A stretch of DNA of 64,000 nucleotides. Origin: Sulfitobacter sp. HGT1. GTDB taxonomy: Bacteria; Pseudomonadota; Alphaproteobacteria; Rhodobacterales; Rhodobacteraceae. Below are positions 36,264-45,233 of the stretch, piece by piece. The notes beneath the pieces were generated by a model. The model worked only from the letters and a program-made list of their open reading frames with translations, was not told the origin of the DNA and searched no databases. Numbering within the stretch: the stretch's first letter is position 1; every line of letters begins with the position of its first letter. Location of the stretch: assembly GCF_013282155.1 (NCBI RefSeq), contig NZ_BLWI01000002.1, positions 266,301 through 330,300 on the forward strand. The letters run 5' to 3'. Both the position numbers and the translations under genes were made by a program.

Positions 36264-37379
36264 TCAGAACTCGACGACCGCGCGGATCGATTTGCCCTGA
36301 TGCATCAGTTCGAAACCATAGTTGATCTCGTCCAGGGTCAGTTTGTGCGTGATCATCGGGTCGATCTCGATTTTGCCGTTCATGTACCAGTCAACGATCT
36401 TTGGCACGTCGGTGCGCCCCTTGGCCCCGCCAAATGCAGTGCCGCGCCAGACGCGGCCTGTGACCAGTTGAAACGGGCGGGTCGAGATTTCGGCACCCGC
36501 AGGGGCCACACCGATGATGATGCTTTCGCCCCAGCCTTTATGCGCGGCCTCGAGCGCCTGACGCATGACCTTGGTGTTGCCGGTGGCGTCGAATGTGTAA
36601 TCGGCACCGCCTTTGGTCAGTTCGACCAGATGGGCCACCAGGTCGCCTTCGACCTTGGACGGGTTCACAAAATCGGTCATGCCGAAATAACGACCGGTTT
36701 CTTCCTTGTCGTCATTCAGATCGACGCCAACGATCTGGTCTGCACCGGCAAGGCGCAGGCCCTGAATCACGTTCAACCCGATGCCGCCCAGACCGAAGAC
36801 AACGCAGCGCGCCCCGATTTCGACCTTGGCCGTGTTGATCACCGCGCCAATGCCGGTGGTGACGCCGCACCCGATGTAGCAGATTTTATCAAACGGCGCG
36901 TCCTTGCGGACCTTGGCCAGCGCGATTTCAGGAATGACCGTGTGGTTGGCGAAGGTCGAGCAGCCCATGTAGTGGTGGATCGGCGTGCCATCCAGCATCG
37001 AAAACCGCGTTGTGCCATCGGGCAGCAGGCCCTGGCCCTGGGTGACGCGGATTGCCTGACACAGGTTGGTTTTGCCCGACAGGCAATATTCGCATTCACG
37101 GCATTCGGGTGTGTAGAGCGGGATCACGTGGTCGCCGACTTCGAGCGTGGTCACACCTTCGCCGATTTCGAGCACAACGCCCGCGCCCTCGTGGCCGAGG
37201 ATGGCGGGAAAGATTCCTTCGGGATCGTCGCCCGAGCGGGTGAATTCATCGGTGTGGCACAGGCCGGTGGCCTTGATCTCGATCAGGACTTCGCCCTTGC
37301 GGGGGCCTTCGAGGTTGACCTCCATGATTTCAAGCGGTTTGCCTGCGGCAACGGCGACGGCGGCGCGGGTTCTCATCAT
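36264..37379 (-). CDS. S-(hydroxymethyl)glutathione dehydrogenase / class III alcohol dehydrogenase
   Basis: 371 residues. Zinc-dependent medium-chain dehydrogenase that oxidises S-hydroxymethylglutathione, the adduct of formaldehyde and glutathione, with NAD+ in the cytoplasm. Visible motifs: catalytic zinc site CHTDEF near 42 and GHEGAGVV near 66, structural zinc Cys cluster [15 protein letters not shown] near 95-110, and the NAD fold [12 protein letters not shown] near 195. Called frmA, adhI or flhA in different organisms. The SD-like AAGGA overlaps an upstream ATG at 37388 and is well spaced from the ATG at 37379. It protects against formaldehyde from C1 or demethylation metabolism. Confidence 0.95.
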   Translation of the reverse strand: MMRTRAAVAVAAGKPLEIMEVNLEGPRKGEVLIEIKATGLCHTDEFTRSGDDPEGIFPAILGHEGAGVVLEIGEGVTTLEVGDHVIPLYTPECRECEYCLSGKTNLCQAIRVTQGQGLLPDGTTRFSMLDGTPIHHYMGCSTFANHTVIPEIALAKVRKDAPFDKICYIGCGVTTGIGAVINTAKVEIGARCVVFGLGGIGLNVIQGLRLAGADQIVGVDLNDDKEETGRYFGMTDFVNPSKVEGDLVAHLVELTKGGADYTFDATGNTKVMRQALEAAHKGWGESIIIGVAPAGAEISTRPFQLVTGRVWRGTAFGGAKGRTDVPKIVDWYMNGKIEIDPMITHKLTLDEINYGFELMHQGKSIRAVVEF

Positions 37380-37442
37380 CGGGTCCATCCTTTTTCTATT
37401 TGTCGCAAGAGGCCGAATTTGGGCGTTCTTGTCAAGTAACGA

Positions 37443-37520
37443 GCGGGGGGTCGGGGGCCAGCCCCCGTGGCCGCGATGCGGCCCCTCCCCCGGGATTTAG
37501 GACCATTTGGAATAAAGACA
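37443..37520. repeat. GC-rich intergenic repeat-like element
   Basis: Contains the self-complementary CGGGGGCCAGCCCCCG (7-bp arms), then a G/C-rich stretch, then CCCCCGGGATTTAGGACCA and an A-rich purine tail. The order (G/C hairpin, CCCCGGGAT.., purine tail) resembles intergenic repeats that are frequent in Rhodobacterales. Recognition is from memory. It may be an RNA 3' end for the amidohydrolase gene that ends at 37524. Confidence 0.4.
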
Positions 37521-37523
37521 AAC

Positions 37524-39197
37524 CTATTGTGCCTGATATGTAATGCGGCCGTTGCAGATGGTCAGTTGTGCAGATGCCTCGGTGATTTGGGCCGGAGCCA
37601 GACGCGTCAGATCGTGGGACAACAGGACGACATCTGCCAGCATGCCGGGGGCGAGCCGCCCTTTTTGATGGTCGCGGAATTCGACCCATGCGTTGTCGCG
37701 GGTGTAGCTGGCAAGGGTTTGCATCAGGCTTTGGGTTTGGTCCACCCAGTCGGGGCCCAGATCCAGCGGGGCAATGGCCGCTTTGATGTTGGTCATGACA
37801 TCGACCCCGATGACCGGCCAGTCGGTGCTGAAGATTACCGCTGCGCCGCTGTCGCGCAGTTGGGTCCAGGGGTAGGCATGGGGGATCTGATGGGGGTGAA
37901 GATATTTGCCCACACCACCGGCGGGGAAAATCCCGCCGAAAGGCGCATGGCCCGGCTGGATCGAGGCCACGGCACCAAGGCTGGCAAGGCGGGGGATATC
38001 ATCGGGGTGCATCGTTTCCAGATGTTCGATCCGGTGGCGACTGTCGCGCGCGCCATTGGTTTCCCGCGCCGTCTGATAGGCATCAAGGGTCCGCCGCACG
38101 CCGGCGTCGCCAATGGCATGCACGGCGATTTGCAGCCCCATGGCATCAATGGCGGTACAGGCCGCGTTAAAATGGTCGGCGCTAAAGACCGGATCGCCGT
38201 AGGTGTCTGTGGTATCGGGATAGGGCTGCAACATCAGCGCGGTGCGCCCTTCGATGACGCCATCGACGAACATCTTGACCGTGCCGGAATAGACCATGTC
38301 GCCGGTGTAGGTTCTGGCCATGGTCGCGGCCTCGGAAAGGCGGTCCAGCGGGTCTTCGGGCCGAAGATGGAACGGCACAGAGATACGGCAGAGCAATGTG
38401 CCTTCGGTCTCCATCTCGGAGAGCAGTTCGAGTTGGTAGAAGTTCCCGTCCATGCATTGCAGGCCTGTGATGCCCTGGGCCGCGCAATGGTGCATGCCGC
38501 GGGCAAGTGCAGCTTTGTCCCTGGCACGGTCGGTGGCGTTCGGCGTTGGCACCGGGTCCTTGCCCGAGATGAGCCCCGCCAGATCGCGCCCGCCATGGCG
38601 CGTCAGGGCAAGCACCGCCGCGTAGGCACCGGGTTCGCGCAATTCGCCCGTCGCCAGACCATCGTCGCCCATGACGATGTCGCAGCCCGCTGCCGTTTCG
38701 CCCCCGTGCAGGATGCCCGCCCGTTCCAGCGCTGCCGTATTCGCCCAGACCGTGTGGTGATCAGGTGCGAACATGGCAAAGGGCCGGTCGGGGCAGACGC
38801 TGTCCAATTCCTGGCGGGTCGGGGTTTTGTCGGCATGTAAGATCGCATAATCCGCCTGCACCGCAAACAGGATCGCATCCTCTGGGGTTTCGTCAGAATA
38901 AGGCGCGACAGCCGCCTTGAGCGCGGCAAGCCCCGTGACCCCGTGCAAATCCAGATAGCCCAGTTCGACCGATCCGCAGAACAGATGCACATGGCTGTCG
39001 ATAAAGCCCGGCATGACGGTGGCCAGGCCTGCGTCGATGATGCGCGTGTCAGGCCCCGCCAGCACACGCATTTGCGCGTCCGATCCGATGGCTGCGATTT
39101 TTTCGCCGCGGATCGCAAGGGCGCTCGCCCCTTCGGTCGCGGGGTCAAACGTGATCAGGGAACCGTTTACGATAATAATGTCGGCGGGCAAATCCAT
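37524..39197 (-). CDS. amidohydrolase, YtcJ-like (metal-dependent, TIM barrel)
   Basis: 557 residues. The N-terminal composite beta domain is followed by the metal motif PGFIDSHVHLF near 62-72, and later HHTVW near 145, an AVHAIGDAGVRRTLDA segment near 350 and STDWPV near 455. The set matches the YtcJ/NfdA (N-substituted formamide deformylase-like) amidohydrolase group. Hydrolyses a C-N or related bond of an unknown substrate in the cytoplasm. It is separated by a 78-base gap from pcaQ, both on the minus strand; no functional link is obvious. Confidence 0.88.
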   Translation of the reverse strand: MDLPADIIIVNGSLITFDPATEGASALAIRGEKIAAIGSDAQMRVLAGPDTRIIDAGLATVMPGFIDSHVHLFCGSVELGYLDLHGVTGLAALKAAVAPYSDETPEDAILFAVQADYAILHADKTPTRQELDSVCPDRPFAMFAPDHHTVWANTAALERAGILHGGETAAGCDIVMGDDGLATGELREPGAYAAVLALTRHGGRDLAGLISGKDPVPTPNATDRARDKAALARGMHHCAAQGITGLQCMDGNFYQLELLSEMETEGTLLCRISVPFHLRPEDPLDRLSEAATMARTYTGDMVYSGTVKMFVDGVIEGRTALMLQPYPDTTDTYGDPVFSADHFNAACTAIDAMGLQIAVHAIGDAGVRRTLDAYQTARETNGARDSRHRIEHLETMHPDDIPRLASLGAVASIQPGHAPFGGIFPAGGVGKYLHPHQIPHAYPWTQLRDSGAAVIFSTDWPVIGVDVMTNIKAAIAPLDLGPDWVDQTQSLMQTLASYTRDNAWVEFRDHQKGRLAPGMLADVVLLSHDLTRLAPAQITEASAQLTICNGRITYQAQ

Positions 39198-39275
39198 GGG
39201 GCGCGGTCTTTCATCAAGGCGGGACGTTCAGCCAAGCTAGTCGCAAGCCGGCACAAACCGCAAGATACGGCGTGG

Positions 39276-40175
39276 CTAAGGGGCTGTCGCATGTTGCAAA
39301 GCGTCGATCATCGCCGCAATTTCAGCGCTTTCGGGCAGGTTATCGCGCAGGCTGATGCCCACCGGTCCCGCCATCATCGGCGCATTCAAGGGGACAGCGC
39401 GCAGGCTGCCGTTCGCCAGCTCATGGGCGACCACCCCCCGCGAGATGAACCAGATCGCATCCGTCCGGAGCAAGACCTCGCGGCCAAAGGCAAGGGAGAC
39501 GGTTTCGAACGCGGGGGCCAGTTCATCCTGACCGATGCTGCGCAAATAGGCCCTGACCAGCGGGCCGATCACGGCACCGGGGGGCGGCAGGATCAGGGGA
39601 AAACGGCCTAGGGCACCTGCATCGAAGTGATCCGCACAAGGGTGGCTGGCGCGGACAACGGCCACCACGTCTTCGGTGTAAAGCTGGCGAAAACTCAGAC
39701 CCTCCATCTTGGCCGCCTCGGCCATGCGGCCCACGACCAGATCCAGACGCCCCTCGCGCAGTTGCGACAGCAGCAGCCAGTTCGGGCCGGTGGACACCCG
39801 CACCAGACATTGCGGCTGCGTGGCGCGAAACCGGATCGCGGCGCGGGGCACAAGTTGGGTGGCCGCCGTGGGCAATGCGCCAATCGCCAGCCGTGTCTGC
39901 CCCTGCCCGATCCCCTGCCGTGTAGCGCGCAGCAGCGTCGTCATGGCCGATCCGGCAAGTTTCTGAAACTCCTGCCCTGCCTTGTTCAGCCTCAGTTGCC
40001 GCGCGACGCGGTCAAACAGCTGCTGGCCGATGATATCCTCAAGCTCGCGCAGGGTTTTGGAAACGGCAGGCTGGCTGACGCCCAACTGATCCGCCGCCGC
40101 CACAATGGACCCCGCCTGGGCGATGTCGAGAAACGTGGAGATGTGGCGCAAGCGCAGGCGGGGGTCCAAATTCAT
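39276..40175 (-). CDS. pcaQ: LysR-type regulator of protocatechuate catabolism
   Basis: 299 residues. The N-terminal winged helix-turn-helix spans about 8-67 (LRHISTFLDIAQAGSIVAA ... SQPAVSKTLRELE) and the effector domain follows. The sequence matches PcaQ closely in character, and it is divergent from pcaC-pcaH-pcaG with a typical PcaQ operator between. PcaQ normally activates the pca operon with beta-ketoadipate and/or beta-carboxy-cis,cis-muconate pathway intermediates as inducers. The operator overlaps its own start codon, suggesting negative autoregulation. Confidence 0.93.
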   Translation of the reverse strand: MNLDPRLRLRHISTFLDIAQAGSIVAAADQLGVSQPAVSKTLRELEDIIGQQLFDRVARQLRLNKAGQEFQKLAGSAMTTLLRATRQGIGQGQTRLAIGALPTAATQLVPRAAIRFRATQPQCLVRVSTGPNWLLLSQLREGRLDLVVGRMAEAAKMEGLSFRQLYTEDVVAVVRASHPCADHFDAGALGRFPLILPPPGAVIGPLVRAYLRSIGQDELAPAFETVSLAFGREVLLRTDAIWFISRGVVAHELANGSLRAVPLNAPMMAGPVGISLRDNLPESAEIAAMIDALQHATAP

Positions 40176-40189
40176 AACCTTAGGGTTAT
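40174..40189. promoter_or_regulatory. PcaQ operator
   Basis: ATAACCTTAGGGTTAT is an inverted repeat of ATAACC and GGTTAT with a 4-base spacer. This matches the PcaQ site ATAACC-N4-GGTTA(A/T) described in Sinorhizobium. The first two bases lie inside the pcaQ start codon on the minus strand; the site is 77 bases upstream of pcaC, fitting activation of the pca operon and self-repression of pcaQ. Confidence 0.82.
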
Positions 40190-40265
40190 ATATTTTGGCA
40201 TGTTTCTCAATATCTTTCGACGAAACGTTATGTCAAAACTGCAATTATTCCAAAGGGAGCGCAGG

Positions 40266-41373
<1,108 letters not shown>

Positions 41374-41374
<1 letters not shown>

Positions 41375-41979
41375 TGCAAGAGCTGAAACACCTCAAGGAA
41401 AGCCCGTCGCAAACGGCAGGTCCCTATGTGCACATCGGCTGCGTGCCGAATTTCTGCGACATCAAGGGCGTCTATCCCAATGATCTGGGCGACACGATGG
41501 TCAACGCCGATACACGTGGTGAGCGGATCACCGTCAAGGGCACCGTGTTTGACGGCACCGGTACCCCGCTCAAGGATGCATTGGTCGAGATCTGGCAGGC
41601 CGATGCGGACGGCATTTACCCCAACAACGACCCCCGCGGGCCGGCTGACCCGAACTTTACCGGCTGGGGCCGCAAGGCGGGCGATTACGACACCGGCGAA
41701 TGGGCCTTCGACACGATCCGCCCCGGTGCGGCACCGTTTCCGGACGGGCGCATGATGGCCCCGCATATCACCTTCTGGATCGTGGCACGTGGCATCAATA
41801 TTGGCCTGCAAACCCGCATGTATTTCCCCGATGCCGACAACAGCGCCGACCCGCTGCTGTTGCGCATCGAACATCAAAACCGCGTCCCGACCCTGATCGC
41901 GGAGAAAGAGGCCAATGGCGTCTATCGGTTTGATATCCATCTTCAGGGCGAGAAAGAAACGGTGTTCCTAGATGTCTGA
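41374..41979 (+). CDS. pcaG: protocatechuate 3,4-dioxygenase alpha subunit
   Basis: 201 residues, the usual length. Non-catalytic partner of PcaH, sharing the intradiol fold (LVEIWQADADGIYP near 69-82) but lacking the iron-binding histidine pair (TFWIVARGINIGLQ at that place). AGGAGG is seven bases before the ATG at 41374; the stop of pcaH overlaps it by one base. It overlaps the start of the following beta-keto acid cleavage enzyme by 8 bases. Confidence 0.95.
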
Positions 41980-42808
41980 TCCTTGTATCCTTTGCGTTGC
42001 CATCACCGGCAGCGTTCCCACCAAAGCCGCCAACCCGAACGTGCCGATTTCGATCGCTGAACAGGTCGAAAGCACCCACGAGGCGTTCGAGGCCGGGGCC
42101 AGCATTTGCCATGCCCATGTGCGCAACGATGATGAAACGCCCTCGTCGGACCCTGAAAAATTTGCCCGCCTCAAGGAAGGTCTGGAAAAGCATTGCCCCG
42201 GCATGATCATCCAGTTCTCGACCGGTGGCCGTTCCGGTGCGGGCAAGACCCGTGGCGGTATGCTGTCGCTGCGCCCTGATATGGCGTCGCTGTCGGTGGG
42301 GTCGAACAACTTTCCGACCCGCGTCTACGAGAACCCGCCGGATCTGGTTGACTGGCTTGCCTCCGAAATGCGCACCTACGAAGTCGTGCCCGAAGTCGAA
42401 GCCTTTGACCTCAGCCACATCCTGCAAGCCATCCAGCTTCACAAAGCCGGCAAGCTTTACGGGCGGCTTTATGTGCAATTCGTCATGGGCGTAAAAAACG
42501 CGATGCCAGCCGACAAGGTCGTGTTCGATTTCTATGTTGAACAGCTCAAGGCGCGTGCGCCTGATGCGGCATGGTGTGCGGCAGGGATCGGCCCCAACCA
42601 GATCGTTGTGAACGAATGGGCGATTGCGGCGGGCGGCCATACCCGCGCAGGGTTGGAAGATAACGTGCGCCTTGACCGCGACACCTTGGCCCCGTCGAAT
42701 GCCGCTCTGATCAAACGTGCCGCCGACCTGTGCGAGAAATACGAACGCCCCGTCGCCACATGGCAACAGGCCCGCGAAATCTTGGGCCTGCGCAGCGTCA
42801 CCGTCTAA
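41972..42808 (+). CDS. beta-keto acid cleavage enzyme (BKACE, DUF849)
   Basis: 278 residues. The family cleaves a beta-keto acid with acetyl-CoA to acetoacetate and a new acyl-CoA; Kce for 3-keto-5-aminohexanoate is the founder and beta-ketoadipate is a known substrate of some members. Metal-binding His pair in CHAHVR near 47-51 and the late NEWAIAAGGHTRAGLEDN segment near 213-230 are present. It overlaps pcaG by 8 bases, so it is part of the pca operon. Its likely job is to convert beta-ketoadipate and acetyl-CoA to succinyl-CoA and acetoacetate, in place of PcaIJ and PcaF. Substrate is inferred from context. Confidence 0.88.
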   Translation: MSDPCILCVAITGSVPTKAANPNVPISIAEQVESTHEAFEAGASICHAHVRNDDETPSSDPEKFARLKEGLEKHCPGMIIQFSTGGRSGAGKTRGGMLSLRPDMASLSVGSNNFPTRVYENPPDLVDWLASEMRTYEVVPEVEAFDLSHILQAIQLHKAGKLYGRLYVQFVMGVKNAMPADKVVFDFYVEQLKARAPDAAWCAAGIGPNQIVVNEWAIAAGGHTRAGLEDNVRLDRDTLAPSNAALIKRAADLCEKYERPVATWQQAREILGLRSVTV

Positions 42809-42816
42809 TAAACCGG

Positions 42817-42851
42817 CCTGCCCGCTGCGTCAGTTCAGACGCACGGGCAGG
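42817..42851. terminator. hairpin between converging BKACE and P450 genes
   Basis: CCTGCCCG (42817-42824) pairs with CGGGCAGG (42844-42851) and TGCGTC (42826-42831) with GACGCA (42838-42843), one unpaired base between them, loop of 6. It covers the last codons of the P450 gene. It lacks a T run on both strands, so it is a probable but weak bidirectional terminator. Confidence 0.55.
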
Positions 42852-44005
42852 TTCAACGGCCCCCGAAAGCCGAAACCGGACCAGACCACGCTTGCCGGGT
42901 CCACCAGTTCCATATTCGGGAAACGTTCAAACAGCATTGGCAGCAGCACCTTGCCCACCGTGTGCCGCGAGATGTGTATGCCCATGCAGTGATGCGGCCC
43001 GTTGCCAAAGGACTGATGCGCCGATGCATTCCTGAACGCGTTATACAGGTGCCCGTCCTCGAAGACCTCTTCGTCGTGGTTGGCCGAGGCCTGCGATGTC
43101 ATCACCACATCACCTTTGGGAATGGTGAAACCCCTGATTTCCGTATCTTCAAGTGCGACCCGAGAGCTGACCTGAATGGGGGCCACCCAGCGAACACCCT
43201 CTTCGAATGCATCGCTCCAAAGCTCTTTGGCTTTCACCTCTTCCAACTGGTCGGGGTTGGTCAGCAACCCGTAAAGGATAGTGAGCAGCGCATCGCGGGG
43301 CTCGTTGATCCCGCCGCCGATCGCGATTTTGATGTTCGATATGATCTGGCTCATCTCGATGGGATCGTCTGCATTCACCATCACCGACAGCGCCGATTGG
43401 TCAGGGTCGGCCCTGAGGCGATCCACCATGCGCGCGATTTCGGCGTTCATCTCGATATTGGCGGCGGCGACCCGTTCAAACGGCTCGTCCGCCCAGCCAA
43501 AGTTGCCCGCCCCGTCAATCAACGCCTGCGACCAATGCTGCATGTCTGCGTCGGATGCGTCGGGCATCCCCAGAATTTCGGCCAGAATACGGGCGGCCAA
43601 GGGGCCGGCCAGCATCGGGAACAGATCAATCACCTCGTCGCGCGGCAGACGGTCCAGATAATCGCTGGCGTGGCGTTCGTACGAAGGCACCCAGATCGAC
43701 TTGATGTTGCGGGCCGAAAACGTCGGCACCATCGCCATGCGTTCACGCAAATGCGCCTCGCCATCCTTGCGCATTAAGGTATGCGCCTCGAACGCCTTTT
43801 CCATCGGGGTGTTGGGATCATTGGTGCTGAACAGCGCGGGGTTGCCTTTGACAGCGCGGGTATCTGCGGCCTTGGTCAGCAACGTCCGCCCCAAGGATTT
43901 CACCCGCAAAACAGGGCTTTGCGACCGCAAGCGCGCATATATCGGATACGGGTCACGTGTCAGCTCGGCAATCGTGATTGCCTCGTCCAGCGGTGCTAAT
44001 GGCAT
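42830..44005 (-). CDS. cytochrome P450
   Basis: 391 residues. Haem-thiolate signature FGNGPHHCMG near 340-349 with the Cys ligand, and the ExxR helix in EEGVRWV near 270 (E-x-x-R). The I-helix reads IAIGGGINEPRDALL near 225: the usual acid-alcohol pair (D/E-T) is replaced by Asn-Glu. It hydroxylates or demethylates a small substrate using an external ferredoxin system that is not encoded here. The ATG at 44005 follows GGGAGGGGG by 4-5 bases; an upstream ATG at 44026 lacks this. Adjacent to the pca operon but convergent, so a link with aromatic compounds is only possible. Confidence 0.92.
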   Translation of the reverse strand: MPLAPLDEAITIAELTRDPYPIYARLRSQSPVLRVKSLGRTLLTKAADTRAVKGNPALFSTNDPNTPMEKAFEAHTLMRKDGEAHLRERMAMVPTFSARNIKSIWVPSYERHASDYLDRLPRDEVIDLFPMLAGPLAARILAEILGMPDASDADMQHWSQALIDGAGNFGWADEPFERVAAANIEMNAEIARMVDRLRADPDQSALSVMVNADDPIEMSQIISNIKIAIGGGINEPRDALLTILYGLLTNPDQLEEVKAKELWSDAFEEGVRWVAPIQVSSRVALEDTEIRGFTIPKGDVVMTSQASANHDEEVFEDGHLYNAFRNASAHQSFGNGPHHCMGIHISRHTVGKVLLPMLFERFPNMELVDPASVVWSGFGFRGPLNLPVRLN

Positions 44006-44089
44006 TTGTCCCCCTCCCAAGGTCATGAACAGATAAGTGTTCTATACCCGAACAATAAGAGGCAGAAAAATTTAAAGCAACGCAGTTTC

Positions 44090-45202
44090 CTACAGAAAAA
44101 TCTCGTCGAATTCCATTTCGAAATCCGTCTCGAGCGCCTGCACCGCCGCGTCCACTTCGGCGGCTGTGGGGTTCACCCAATCCGCTTTTGAAATCAGGCC
44201 CCCGTCTTTCAACGCCTGTGCCGTTTTCTCAAAGTCGATCAGGGAATAGACTTCGTTATACTGGATCTTCTCGTTTTTGCGGAACCAAAAGCGGGTGCAT
44301 GCATCCACCACATCAGGGGTCACGCCAGCGAACCATTTCAGCTGAAGCTGGAAGTCTTCAAAGATCGTGCCGGGGCGGCGCAACAGAATGCCGATCTTGC
44401 AGGTCGGCCCCACAACAAAAGCCGCCAGATGCAGCGCCGAATTATCGGTGGAAACGATCATCGACGCGCCTTTGTAATAGGACAGTTGGGTTGCCAGATC
44501 ATGCTGCTGGGGGTGAAAGATCGTATAGCCCTCGGCCTCCATCTTGGCCTCGATATAGTCCTCAAACAGGAACCGCCCGCGTTTGCGAAACAGTTCGCTG
44601 CGCGAGATATAGATTTTATCCGGTCCCGCCGGTTTGATCCTTTGGCGCAAGCGGCGGTCGGTAAAGGCGCGAAATTCTGGGCTGCCCGACATCAGATCAT
44701 TCACGCCAAACGCCTGCGGTGCGATGACCAGACGCTCAACGCGGGTGGGTTTGTTGAAGGCGGTCAGGCGGGGCATGTCGCCCAACTGATCGCTGATCAA
44801 CTGGACCATGCCAAGGCTGCGTTCGGGCCATGTGATCGCATTCTTGGGGATGAATGCCACCGCATCGATGGGGTCTTTGAATTCATCCACCGCCCAGAGC
44901 CGCGCCAGAGATTCACACAAGGCGTGGCCAAAATGGCCGTAAGACAGCCCCGCATAAAGCATGGTGCCCGCCACCTCGCGGTCGACCTCGGTCTCGGGTG
45001 GCAAATCGGGTTCTACGGTCGTGGGTCTGCGGCTTGACCGCCAGGTCATTGCATCGACACAAAACTTTCCATCCGCGTCGAAGACCCCGGCAGGGCGGGC
45101 CATCTTGCGGCGCTTGCCCTCGCCCCACGGTACGATCAGCGCATTCTCGACCACTCGGATTTCGCCCGCCAAGGGGGTCTCTGGGTCGAACTTAAGCGCC
45201 AT
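44090..45202 (-). CDS. glycosyltransferase family 61 (DUF563) protein
   Basis: 370 residues. The DUF563/GT61 region spans about 75-320: YGHFGHALCESLARLWAVDE near 88-107, KIYISRSELFRKRGRFL near 190-206 (the basic R-x-x-x-x-R cluster) and SMIVSTDNSALHLAAFV near 245-261. GT61 enzymes add xylose, GlcNAc or similar sugars; bacterial roles are in exopolysaccharide or LPS decoration. Start ATG at 45202 has GGAG seven bases upstream; TTG at 45214 is less likely. It is the last gene of a minus-strand run starting at GT90. Confidence 0.85.
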   Translation of the reverse strand: MALKFDPETPLAGEIRVVENALIVPWGEGKRRKMARPAGVFDADGKFCVDAMTWRSSRRPTTVEPDLPPETEVDREVAGTMLYAGLSYGHFGHALCESLARLWAVDEFKDPIDAVAFIPKNAITWPERSLGMVQLISDQLGDMPRLTAFNKPTRVERLVIAPQAFGVNDLMSGSPEFRAFTDRRLRQRIKPAGPDKIYISRSELFRKRGRFLFEDYIEAKMEAEGYTIFHPQQHDLATQLSYYKGASMIVSTDNSALHLAAFVVGPTCKIGILLRRPGTIFEDFQLQLKWFAGVTPDVVDACTRFWFRKNEKIQYNEVYSLIDFEKTAQALKDGGLISKADWVNPTAAEVDAAVQALETDFEMEFDEIFL

Positions 45203-45233
45203 GTCTGTCTCCAACTGGGTCGTGGGGGCCTGT

